NCBI GenBank assembly: GCA_949283905.1
Contig: CASDUB010000077.1
Coordinates: forward strand, 1-11,376
Direction: 5' to 3'
Source: an uncultured Lachnospiraceae bacterium
GTDB taxonomy: Bacteria; Bacillota; Clostridia; Lachnospirales; Lachnospiraceae
Length of the DNA stretch: 11,376 bases
Shown here piece after piece: positions 1-6,601 of this stretch; position 1 is the stretch's first letter, and each line of letters begins with the position of its first letter. The position numbers and the translations under genes are program-made. Below the pieces are notes generated by a model, which was not told the origin of the DNA, searched no databases, and saw nothing but the letters and a program-made list of their open reading frames with translations.

Positions 1-368
1 CAGAGATAATGAAACAGGCTTATATCCAGGCAAGCGATACTGTAAATGCAGCTAATCAGCAGGCTCAGGAAATCCTTGATTCAGCACAGCAGGACGCTAA
101 CAACATCCGTATGAGCGCTATTTCTTATACAGATGAGATTCTTTCAAATCTTTCAGATATTATAAGCAATACAATGGCAGACGTTTCAGCTAAGAATTCA
201 GCTCTTATTGATACATTTAAACAGTGCCATGATGTTGTTAATCAGAACCGCAGAGAACTTTCACCGGCGATGGAAGATGCTGCACATGAAGACATAACAA
301 CAAGTACACCTCAGCATTCATCATACGATATTGATCTTGATGATGACGATGAGGATTACGAAGACTGA
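1..368 (+). CDS. Coiled-coil protein, V-type ATPase subunit E/H-like (C-terminal part, 5' end outside window)
   Basis: The reading frame is open from the first bases of the window, so the ATG at 9 is probably an internal Met and the true start lies upstream. The visible 119 residues from that Met begin with a long Ala/Gln-rich helix (roughly residues 1-75, with repeated 'AQEIL' and 'ANNIRMSA' type segments) predicted to form a coiled coil. They end in a low-complexity, strongly acidic tail, DIDLDDDDEDYED. No enzyme motif is visible. From memory, Clostridia encode similar proteins, often labelled 'ATPase' or 'V-type ATP synthase subunit H', downstream of rsmD and coaD. That label reflects coiled-coil similarity only, not shown ATP synthase function, and the upstream genes cannot be seen here. 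A terminator follows the stop directly, so this is the last gene of its transcript. The coding call is firm; function is unknown. Confidence 0.8.
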   Translation, partial: EIMKQAYIQASDTVNAANQQAQEILDSAQQDANNIRMSAISYTDEILSNLSDIISNTMADVSAKNSALIDTFKQCHDVVNQNRRELSPAMEDAAHEDITTSTPQHSSYDIDLDDDDEDYED

Positions 369-380
369 TCAGAAAATTGC

Positions 381-410
381 AGGCACCCTTGAATAAAGGG
401 TGCCTTTCTT
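381..410 (+). terminator. Rho-independent terminator after the coiled-coil gene
   Basis: A perfect 10-bp stem (381-390 pairing with 396-405, AGGCACCCTT/AAGGGTGCCT) with a 5-base GAATA loop is followed by the T-rich tail TTTCTT. It begins 12 bases after the stop codon and should end the transcript that enters the window from the left. Confidence 0.88.
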
Positions 411-418
411 AGTATACG
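389..418 (+). promoter_or_regulatory. Possible sigma-A promoter for the rsmF operon, overlapping the terminator
   Basis: TTGAAT (389-394) and TATACG (413-418) are separated by 18 bases; each matches its consensus hexamer at 4 of 6 positions. Only about 30 bases separate the terminator from the rsmF start, so a promoter for this operon must overlap the hairpin or lie within the preceding gene. This is the best candidate I see, but it is weak and would give a very short leader. Read-through transcription is an alternative. Confidence 0.28.
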
Positions 419-435
419 GAAAGCAGGTTGTATAA

Positions 436-1821
436 ATGAATCTTCCGCAGGAATATATTGACAACATGAAAAAACTCTTAGGCGAAAAGGAATTTGAACA
501 TTATATCAGAACTTTTTCCGAGGAACGTCATTACGGCATAAGACTTAACAATAAAAGAGGAAGTAATGAGGAATTAGTCAGTCAGCTTGAAAAATGCGGA
601 CTGGCGGAAAAATGTTCATTATCAAAAGTACCGTGGATTCCAAACGGTTACTTTGCTTCGGATACGGCTCCGGCAGCATCTCATCCTTTTTACAGAGCAG
701 GATTGTATTATATTCAGGAGCCTTCGGCAATGACTCCGGCGCGAAGTATAGATATAGAGCCTGAAGATAAGGTGCTCGATATGTGTGCGGCGCCCGGCGG
801 AAAAGCTACTCAGATAGCGTCAAAACTATCGAAAGAAGGATTTCTGCTGGCAAATGATATCAGCGCCAGCAGAGGAAAAGCACTTCTTAAGAACCTTGAA
901 ATGGCAGGAGCCGAAAGCTTTTGCGTTACGGCCGAAGATCCTAAAAAGCTTGCTGTTGTTTATCCTGATTTTTTTGATAAAATAGTTTTAGATGCGCCTT
1001 GTTCCGGTGAAGGGATGTTCAGAAGAGATCCGAAAGGAATTTCAGCATGGATCGAAAAAGGACCTTCATATTACGCTAAGATTCAGGAGGAACTTCTTGA
1101 AGCGGCCGCTGTGATGCTTAAGAACGGAGGCAGTCTATTATATTCCACATGTACTTTTTCTACAGAAGAAAATGAAGAGCAGATATTAAAGTTGATTGAA
1201 AGACATCCTGAATTTGAAACTGCAGATATAGAAGGATATGAAGGATTTGAAGCGGGAAAACTCGGCGTTGAAAAAGCCGTGAGAATATTTCCGCATAAGA
1301 TGCCGGGAGAAGGTCATTTTGTGTGTCTCCTCAGGAAAAATTCTCCGAGCAGTGATGATAAAAATATCAATACAGGATCTTCTGTAAAAGGGATTTTGAA
1401 AAAGCTTCCGGAACAGGCGGAAGAGTTTTTGTCTCATGTTAAATATGATTTTTCATCGGGATATTTTATCAGAGAAAAAGAGCGTATATATTATTTGCAT
1501 AAAAATACGGATAAAAAGGATAGTTTAAGATATCTGCGGACAGGACTTTTTATAGGCACAGAAATAAAAGATCGCTTTGAGCCTTCTCAGGCGCTGGCTA
1601 TGGTTCTGAATAAAGACAGATTTGACAAGTGTATAAACTTTAAAGCTGATTCTATTGATGCCGAAAAATATATACGCGGAGAATCATTTCCGATTAATAC
1701 CGATATAAAAAAAGACTTTTCATGGAGACTTATCTGTATAGAAGGATATCCCCTGGGCTGGGCGAAAGTATCCGGAAATATGCTGAAGAATAAATACGAA
1801 ACAAGCTGGAGAAAAGTCTGA
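436..1821 (+). CDS. rsmF: RsmF/RsmB-family rRNA (cytosine-C5) methyltransferase
   Basis: An S-adenosylmethionine-dependent m5C methyltransferase of the NOL1/NOP2/Sun family, expected to modify a cytosine in 16S rRNA in the cytoplasm. The SAM-binding motif VLDMCAAPGGKA lies at residues 113-124. Motif IV, DAPCSGEG, is at 186-193 with Cys189, and motif VI, STCTF, is at 237-241 with Cys239. In this family the motif VI Cys attacks the base and the motif IV Cys helps release the product. The region from about residue 310 is the RsmF-type C-terminal part, ending in a PUA-like segment (EGYPLGWAKVSGNMLKNKYE near 434-453). At 461 residues it matches the Gram-positive RsmF form. The ATG at 436 has AAGCAGG (421-427) eight bases upstream. 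It is the first gene of a packed operon that also contains a pseudouridine synthase. The family is certain; the exact target base cannot be read from the sequence. Confidence 0.93.
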   Translation: MNLPQEYIDNMKKLLGEKEFEHYIRTFSEERHYGIRLNNKRGSNEELVSQLEKCGLAEKCSLSKVPWIPNGYFASDTAPAASHPFYRAGLYYIQEPSAMTPARSIDIEPEDKVLDMCAAPGGKATQIASKLSKEGFLLANDISASRGKALLKNLEMAGAESFCVTAEDPKKLAVVYPDFFDKIVLDAPCSGEGMFRRDPKGISAWIEKGPSYYAKIQEELLEAAAVMLKNGGSLLYSTCTFSTEENEEQILKLIERHPEFETADIEGYEGFEAGKLGVEKAVRIFPHKMPGEGHFVCLLRKNSPSSDDKNINTGSSVKGILKKLPEQAEEFLSHVKYDFSSGYFIREKERIYYLHKNTDKKDSLRYLRTGLFIGTEIKDRFEPSQALAMVLNKDRFDKCINFKADSIDAEKYIRGESFPINTDIKKDFSWRLICIEGYPLGWAKVSGNMLKNKYETSWRKV

Positions 1822-1838
1822 AAACAGGAGAACTGAAG

Positions 1839-2417
1839 ATGAAGATCAAAAAAGGTGACTACGGTTATATAAAAAGCGAAAAGAAGAAACGCCTGCTCAG
1901 AACGGTCGGATATTTTATCATTCCTGTCGGCATATTCTTTTTGGGATATTTTCTCAATAAAGGAGACAGGATGAACATATATTCCATTATCGCCGCGGTG
2001 GGATGCATTCCCGGCTGTATTTCAGCCGTAACTATGATAGCTATGTGGGCCAGAAAACCGATGTCGGAAGAACTGTATAAAGAAATCGACGCCATAAACG
2101 GTATTCAGACAATGGCCTATGAACTCTATATCACAACACAGGAGTGCAGCCTTTTTCTTGACGCGGTTTTGTTTTCAGGAAATGCAGTTACGGCATACTG
2201 TGACAGAGAAGTAAAAAAGCAGGATATTAACGCAATTCAGCTGCATGTAAAAAAAGCGCTCCGATTGGAAAAACTCGAAGACAATTTCCGTATCCTGGAC
2301 ATTTCAAATAAAAAGCAGTTTATGGACAGGATAAAATCCGGACGTGGATCATATAAAATGAGAGATCATTCCAATGAAGAAAAAATGAAAGAGATTATAT
2401 TGCTGCTGGCACTTTAA
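1839..2417 (+). CDS. Uncharacterised membrane protein with two N-terminal helices
   Basis: I do not recognise a functional family. The 192-residue product starts with a basic cytoplasmic stretch (KSEKKKR, 12-18). Two hydrophobic segments follow, about 21-39 and 47-70, joined by a short KGDRMN loop and closed by ARKP. This predicts a helical hairpin with both ends inside the cell. The remaining 120 residues are soluble, mixed in charge, and carry no catalytic motif I can identify; Cys103 and Cys121 are the only Cys there. A good ribosome binding site, AGGAG (1826-1830), sits eight bases before the ATG. The gene lies 17 bases after rsmF and one base before the pseudouridine synthase, so it is clearly cotranscribed. 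From memory, proteins with this layout occur in other Lachnospiraceae without assigned function. The coding call is firm from packing and ribosome binding site; a role in RNA modification would be guesswork. Confidence 0.85.
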   Translation: MKIKKGDYGYIKSEKKKRLLRTVGYFIIPVGIFFLGYFLNKGDRMNIYSIIAAVGCIPGCISAVTMIAMWARKPMSEELYKEIDAINGIQTMAYELYITTQECSLFLDAVLFSGNAVTAYCDREVKKQDINAIQLHVKKALRLEKLEDNFRILDISNKKQFMDRIKSGRGSYKMRDHSNEEKMKEIILLLAL

Positions 2418-2418
2418 T

Positions 2419-3429
2419 ATGAAGAAAATAGTAATTGATGAAACAACACAAAATCAAAGACTTGATAAATTCCTAAAAAGATACCTGCCGAATGCGGGAG
2501 CGGGATTTTTATATAGGATGCTTCGTGAAAAGAAGATAAAGCTGAACGGAGCTAAATCGGATGGAAGAGATATTCTAAAATCAGATGATGAGATCATCAT
2601 ATATTTTTCGGATGAGACACTCGAAAAATTTATGGGAACATCAGAGAACATCGACGAAAAGTCTAAAGATGTAGATTTTAAAGAAGTCAGCAAGTTTAAA
2701 AGTTGTATTGTATATGAGGATGAAGACATTTGTATAATTAATAAGCCCGCAGGAATGCTGTCTCAAAAAAGCAGACCTGAGGATGTTTCGGCGTGCGAAC
2801 TTTTGAATTTTTATCTTCTTGCAGAAAAAAAGATCGATAATCAGATGCTTAACCGGTTCAAACCATCAGCCGTAAACAGGCTTGACAGAAATACGAGCGG
2901 AATTCTTGTCTGCGCTAAGACGCTTCCTGCAGCCCAGGAACTTTCTTTGATGTTCAGGGACAGGAGTCTGAAAAAAGAATATATGGCACTTGTTCTCGGA
3001 AGAGTTGAAAGAAAATATGACGTCAGGTCATATTTGAAAAAAGATGATAAATGTAATAAAGTGGAAGTTACCGATAAATACAAAGACGGTTACGATAAGA
3101 TAGAAACTTCATATGAACCGCTGGGGTATTTAAGCAGCGCGACATTGTTAAATGTCGATCTTCTCACGGGAAAGACACATCAGATAAGAGCCCATTTGTC
3201 TTATATGGGCCATCCTATTGTGGGAGATCTGAAATACGGAAACAAAAAAGCTGACGGTGAATTCAGAAAAAAATACGGTCTGAAAAGACAATTTCTTCAC
3301 GCGTACAGACTCACATTTCCGAATATTAAAGGCCGCTTAAAAAATCTATCAGGCAAAAGTTTTATTGCTGAACTTCCTGAGGATCTTAAAGCGATCGAGA
3401 AAGAGGTAGTATATGTCAGACAGAGATGA
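2419..3429 (+). CDS. RluC/RluD-family 23S rRNA pseudouridine synthase
   Basis: Converts specific uridines in RNA, probably 23S rRNA, to pseudouridine. An S4-like RNA-binding domain occupies about residues 13-63 (QRLDKFLKRYLP ... KIKLNG). The RluA-type catalytic domain runs from about 95 to the end. The catalytic loop is NRLDRNTSG (153-161) with nucleophile Asp156; the usual first residue is His. KTHQIRAHLSYMGHPIVGD (252-270) is the second family signature. At 336 residues it has normal length. The start is one base after the previous stop (TAATATG) and no good Shine-Dalgarno is visible, so translation probably depends on termination of the upstream gene. Its last 17 bases overlap the start of signal peptidase. 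RluC, RluD and other RluA-family members cannot be told apart safely here, so no symbol is given. Confidence 0.93.
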   Translation: MKKIVIDETTQNQRLDKFLKRYLPNAGAGFLYRMLREKKIKLNGAKSDGRDILKSDDEIIIYFSDETLEKFMGTSENIDEKSKDVDFKEVSKFKSCIVYEDEDICIINKPAGMLSQKSRPEDVSACELLNFYLLAEKKIDNQMLNRFKPSAVNRLDRNTSGILVCAKTLPAAQELSLMFRDRSLKKEYMALVLGRVERKYDVRSYLKKDDKCNKVEVTDKYKDGYDKIETSYEPLGYLSSATLLNVDLLTGKTHQIRAHLSYMGHPIVGDLKYGNKKADGEFRKKYGLKRQFLHAYRLTFPNIKGRLKNLSGKSFIAELPEDLKAIEKEVVYVRQR

Positions 3430-4126
3430 TTTTAAATTTGACACAGAAAATGATATAAGAGAAAGAAATAATAAAAGAAGAAAGAGAAAAAAAGAAGAAG
3501 AGAAAACCATAAAGCAGACAATTATTGAATATGTGGTGACGATAGCCGTTGTGCTCGGCATCGGCCTTTTTGTCATGAACTTTATATTAGTTAACGCCGA
3601 AATACCGTCAGGTTCGATGGAAAATACGATAATGCCCGGCGAAAGAATCTTCGGCAACAGACTTGCGTACAATTTCAAAGATCCGGAAAGATATGACATC
3701 ATTATTTTTAAATATCCTGATGATGAATCACAGCTTTTTATAAAGAGGATAATAGGACTTCCCGGTGAAACCGTGATAATAGCGGACGGCAAAGTTTATG
3801 CGGTTCCTGCAGGAACGGATACAGGTGATGAAACTGACGACGCAATGCTTATCGAAAATCCTTTGATGCATGAAGGCACAAAAATTCTCGATGACAGCTA
3901 TATACCTGAACCTATGAGTACCGATGACACCACAAAAACAGATATGGTATTCAGAGTTCCGGAAGATTCATATTTTGTGCTCGGAGACAACAGAAATCAC
4001 TCCAGGGATTCGAGGTATTGGAATAATAAGTTTGTTTCAAGAGACCAGATTGTCGGTGAAGCCGGATTCAGATACTGGCCGATAACAAAGATCGGAATAA
4101 TAGGATATGACGGAGAGGACAAATGA
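3413..4126 (+). CDS. lepB: Signal peptidase I
   Basis: Membrane-anchored serine peptidase that removes signal peptides from secreted pre-proteins on the outer face of the membrane. The 237-residue product has a highly charged cytoplasmic N-terminus (KRRKRKKEEEK, 21-31) and one transmembrane segment at about 37-60. The catalytic serine motif is IPSGSMENT (64-72, Ser68). The general-base lysine box is FIKRIIGLPGE (109-119, Lys111), and the signature GDNRNHSRDSR spans 191-201. Between the lysine box and GDNR lies a Thr/Asp-rich stretch (about 132-178). The spacing is somewhat longer than I recall for the short Bacillus enzymes. The start is well supported by AGAGG (3402-3406) six bases upstream, even though it lies inside the end of the pseudouridine synthase gene. 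It overlaps recU by 4 bases. Only one membrane anchor is seen, typical of Gram-positive enzymes. Confidence 0.96.
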   Translation: MSDRDDFKFDTENDIRERNNKRRKRKKEEEKTIKQTIIEYVVTIAVVLGIGLFVMNFILVNAEIPSGSMENTIMPGERIFGNRLAYNFKDPERYDIIIFKYPDDESQLFIKRIIGLPGETVIIADGKVYAVPAGTDTGDETDDAMLIENPLMHEGTKILDDSYIPEPMSTDDTTKTDMVFRVPEDSYFVLGDNRNHSRDSRYWNNKFVSRDQIVGEAGFRYWPITKIGIIGYDGEDK

Positions 4127-4656
4127 GTACTTGGAATTCAAGAGGACTTAGAGGTTCGCTTTTAGAGGAACTTGTAAACAGAACAAACGAACAATACCGC
4201 ATTAACGGTCTGGCCCTTATTCAAAAGATACCGACTCCTATCACACCTATAAAAATCGATAAAGAAAAAAGACATATCACACTGGCGTACTTCGAGCAGA
4301 AAAGTACGGTGGATTATATCGGAGCTGTTCAGGGGATACCTGTATGCTTTGACGCGAAAGAATGCAAAACGGATACATTTCCTCTGGCGAATATTCATGA
4401 ACATCAGATAAAGTTTATGCAGGATTTTGAAAAGCAGCAGGGGGTTGCTTTTATCCTGATTTATTTCGCGAAGCAGGACGTAATGTATTATCTTACTTTA
4501 CGGAAATTGCTGGAATTTAAGGAAAGAGCAGATAACGGCGGACTTAAAAGATTCAAATTCGAAGAACTTGATGAGGATTTTATATTAAATAAAAAAGAAA
4601 ATATTCTGATACCGTATCTTGAGGGTATACAAAAAGACTTAAATGAGCGCAATTAA
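4123..4656 (+). CDS. recU: Holliday junction resolvase RecU
   Basis: Endonuclease that cleaves four-way DNA junctions in recombination and repair; the Firmicutes counterpart of RuvC. Family landmarks are the N-terminal NSRGLRGSLLEELVN (5-19), the metal site in STVDYIGAVQGIPVCFDAKE (61-80), and the TFPLANIHEHQI segment (85-96). By spacing against Bacillus subtilis RecU (Asp88, Glu101, Lys103 as I remember them), the equivalents here are Asp64, Asp77 and Lys79, so an Asp replaces the Glu. At 177 residues it is shorter than the roughly 206 of B. subtilis. The ATG overlaps the lepB stop as ATGA, with GGAG (4112-4115) seven bases upstream, so the two are probably translationally coupled. In Bacillus recU accompanies a penicillin-binding protein gene; here it follows signal peptidase and ends the operon. 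Confidence 0.93.
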   Translation: MSTWNSRGLRGSLLEELVNRTNEQYRINGLALIQKIPTPITPIKIDKEKRHITLAYFEQKSTVDYIGAVQGIPVCFDAKECKTDTFPLANIHEHQIKFMQDFEKQQGVAFILIYFAKQDVMYYLTLRKLLEFKERADNGGLKRFKFEELDEDFILNKKENILIPYLEGIQKDLNERN

Positions 4657-4659
4657 TTG

Positions 4660-4688
4660 TTGCAATATGCTGTTTATCGTAGTAATAT
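4660..4688 (+). promoter_or_regulatory. Possible sigma-A promoter of the his operon
   Basis: TTGCAA (4660-4665) and TAATAT (4683-4688) are separated by exactly 17 bases; each matches 4 of 6 consensus positions. The pair lies in the only sizeable gap (4657-4720) between recU and hisZ and would give a leader of roughly 25 bases. No rho-independent terminator is visible after recU, so read-through from upstream is also possible. Confidence 0.42.
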
Positions 4689-4720
4689 GTTAGCAGACTA
4701 AAGTGAAGGAAGAAATAAAT

Positions 4721-5944
4721 ATGAATCAGCTTATACATACGCCGGCAGGTGTCAGAGATATTTTTGGCGACGAATATAAAAGAAAAGATATGCTGATGTC
4801 AAATATCAGCGACATTTTTTCATCATACGGATATCATTATATTCAGACGCCTTCGATAGAATTTTACCCCGTATTTGATAAGGATAAGGGGACTATGCAT
4901 GAGTCAAGGCTTTTCAGGATGATAGACGGCGACGGACATACTCTTGTATTGCGGCCTGACTTTACTCCTTCAATAGCGCGAGCGGTTTCAAGTTATTTTG
5001 CGGATGAGACGCTGCCGATCAGATTATGCTATAAAGGAAATGTATTTTTAAATAACGCAAAGTACAGAGGTCGTTTAAACGAAAGTACTGAGATGGGCGT
5101 TGAGCTTATTAATAATGATTCTGTAGAGGCTGACGCCGAGCTTATCGCCATGTCGGTTGATATTATGAAAGCGGCCGGTATCAGAGATTTTCAGATAAGT
5201 ATAGGCAATGTGGCGTATTTTAACGCTATTGCAGAAGAATCCGGCATGAGCACTGATGATATGTCATACATAAGACATCTGTTGGGTACGAGAAATCAGT
5301 TCGGCGCTATAGAATATATAGAAAAACTCAATATAGATCAGAGATCAAAAAAAGCCCTTATGGAGATCCCGACGCTTTTCGGCAATGAAAAGATACTTGA
5401 TAAAGCCGCGCAGCTTACTTCCAATAAAGAAGCCATAGTTTCTGTTGTCAGACTTAAGGAAGTATATGAAATCCTTAAAGAATACGGATGTACGCAGAAC
5501 GTCAATTTTGATCTCGGTATGCTGAGTGATTATTCTTATTACACCGGCATTATTTTTCAGGCTGTAACTTACGGAACCGGAGACGCCGTTATCAAAGGCG
5601 GCAGATATAACAGGTTTATTGAAAAGTTCGGAAAAAAAGCAGACGCCATCGGTTTTACAACTATTGTCGATTCGCTTATGTCAGCAGTGGAAAGACAAAA
5701 ATTATCAACAGAACTTCCGATGGACAGAACAATGATATTATATACGGCTGAAAATGCAAAGAAAGCTGTTTCGATTGCCGTTAAGAGCAGATCAGACGGA
5801 GATAAAGTTCTTTGCGTTCCGTTTCCCGTTGTAGGAAGCATCGATGCTTACATAGAGAACGCAGAAAAAAATAACTGCGGTAAGATCATTGTTCTTAAAG
5901 GCGGAGATGAACATATCATTGATTTACAGAAAGTTGAGGACTGA
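4721..5944 (+). CDS. hisZ: ATP phosphoribosyltransferase regulatory subunit HisZ
   Basis: A catalytically inactive relative of histidyl-tRNA synthetase that assembles with short HisG to form active, histidine-sensitive ATP phosphoribosyltransferase, the first step of histidine synthesis. The class II synthetase-like core is visible as HTPAGVRDIFGDEYKRK (6-22), LRPDFTPSIAR (77-87; the DFTP form is typical of HisZ), DLGMLSDYSYYTGIIFQAV (264-282) and GGRYNRF (293-299). About 70 residues from 335 form the C-terminal part, in place of a full tRNA anticodon-binding domain. I chose ATG 4721 because GAAGGAAG (4705-4712) is well placed before it. A GTG at 4703 would add six residues but lies inside that ribosome binding site region. 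Length 407. It lies three bases upstream of hisG, which fits the obligatory partnership. Histidyl-tRNA synthetase is the main alternative and is disfavoured by the motif variants and by context. Confidence 0.94.
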   Translation: MNQLIHTPAGVRDIFGDEYKRKDMLMSNISDIFSSYGYHYIQTPSIEFYPVFDKDKGTMHESRLFRMIDGDGHTLVLRPDFTPSIARAVSSYFADETLPIRLCYKGNVFLNNAKYRGRLNESTEMGVELINNDSVEADAELIAMSVDIMKAAGIRDFQISIGNVAYFNAIAEESGMSTDDMSYIRHLLGTRNQFGAIEYIEKLNIDQRSKKALMEIPTLFGNEKILDKAAQLTSNKEAIVSVVRLKEVYEILKEYGCTQNVNFDLGMLSDYSYYTGIIFQAVTYGTGDAVIKGGRYNRFIEKFGKKADAIGFTTIVDSLMSAVERQKLSTELPMDRTMILYTAENAKKAVSIAVKSRSDGDKVLCVPFPVVGSIDAYIENAEKNNCGKIIVLKGGDEHIIDLQKVED

Positions 5945-5947
5945 TAA

Positions 5948-6601
5948 ATGCGATATTTGACAATTGCGCTTACAAAAGGCCGTCTCGCCAGAAAAACCAT
6001 CGAACTTCTGGAAGAAATAGGCATAAGCTGCGAAGAGATAAATGATAAAGATACAAGAAAACTTGTATTTACCGATGAAAAAAACAAGATCAAGATCTTC
6101 ATGTCAAAAGGGCCTGACGTTCCGACTTTCGTAGAATACGGAGCGGCAGATATTGGCGTTGTGGGAAAAGACACTATTCTCGAAGAAGACAGAAACGTAT
6201 ATGAAGTTCTCGATCTCGGATTCGGCATATGCAGGATGTGTGTCTGCGGCCCGGAATCGGCGAAAGAATATCTTCAGAAAAATCAGCTGATCAGAGTTGC
6301 TACAAAATATCCGAAGATCGCCAAAGAATATTTCTATAACAAAAAAAATCAGACAGTTGAAATTATCAAAATGAACGGTTCGATCGAGCTTGCTCCTATA
6401 GTCGGACTTTCTGAGGTCATAGTCGATATTGTTGAAACCGGAAGCACGCTTAGAGAAAACGGACTTACGGTACTTGAAGAAATCCTTCCCCTTTCTGCTC
6501 GTGTTATAGTTAACCCGGTAAGCATGAAGATGGAATACGAGCGTATCAGTTCACTTATTATGGATATTAAAGAAGCTATAAACAGGAGGCAGCAGCAGTG
6601 A
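5948..6601 (+). CDS. hisG: ATP phosphoribosyltransferase catalytic subunit, short form
   Basis: Joins ATP and phosphoribosyl pyrophosphate to give phosphoribosyl-ATP, the committed step of histidine synthesis. The N-terminal IALTKGRLARKT (6-17) and the PRPP-binding loop VDIVETGSTLRENG (159-172) are clear. At 217 residues it is the short form, which lacks the C-terminal regulatory ACT-like domain of long HisG and therefore needs HisZ, encoded immediately upstream. GAGG (5936-5939) stands eight bases before the ATG. The stop overlaps the GTG start of hisD. Confidence 0.97.
   Translation: MRYLTIALTKGRLARKTIELLEEIGISCEEINDKDTRKLVFTDEKNKIKIFMSKGPDVPTFVEYGAADIGVVGKDTILEEDRNVYEVLDLGFGICRMCVCGPESAKEYLQKNQLIRVATKYPKIAKEYFYNKKNQTVEIIKMNGSIELAPIVGLSEVIVDIVETGSTLRENGLTVLEEILPLSARVIVNPVSMKMEYERISSLIMDIKEAINRRQQQ

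Noticed and set aside
9..11. ATG at 9 as the true start of the first gene
   Set aside because: The frame stays open to the window edge, no ribosome binding site precedes it, and the protein enters mid-helix, so the gene is truncated by the window.
3349..3792. 147-codon open frame on the minus strand opposite lepB
   Set aside because: It lies fully antisense to signal peptidase and the synthase end, has no ribosome binding site I can see, and its Ser/Phe/Leu-rich product is the usual shadow of Lys/Glu-rich coding sequence.
4656..4666. Small inverted repeat ATTG-CAAT after recU as a terminator or operator
   Set aside because: A 4-bp stem with a 3-base loop and no T-tract is within chance for AT-rich DNA.
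4703..4720. GTG start adding six residues to HisZ
   Set aside because: The GTG lies within the purine-rich ribosome binding site for the ATG at 4721, and family members begin close to the HTPAGVRD motif.
5848..6228. 126-codon minus-strand frame across the hisZ-hisG junction
   Set aside because: It is antisense to two well-supported genes, with biased composition and no family motif.
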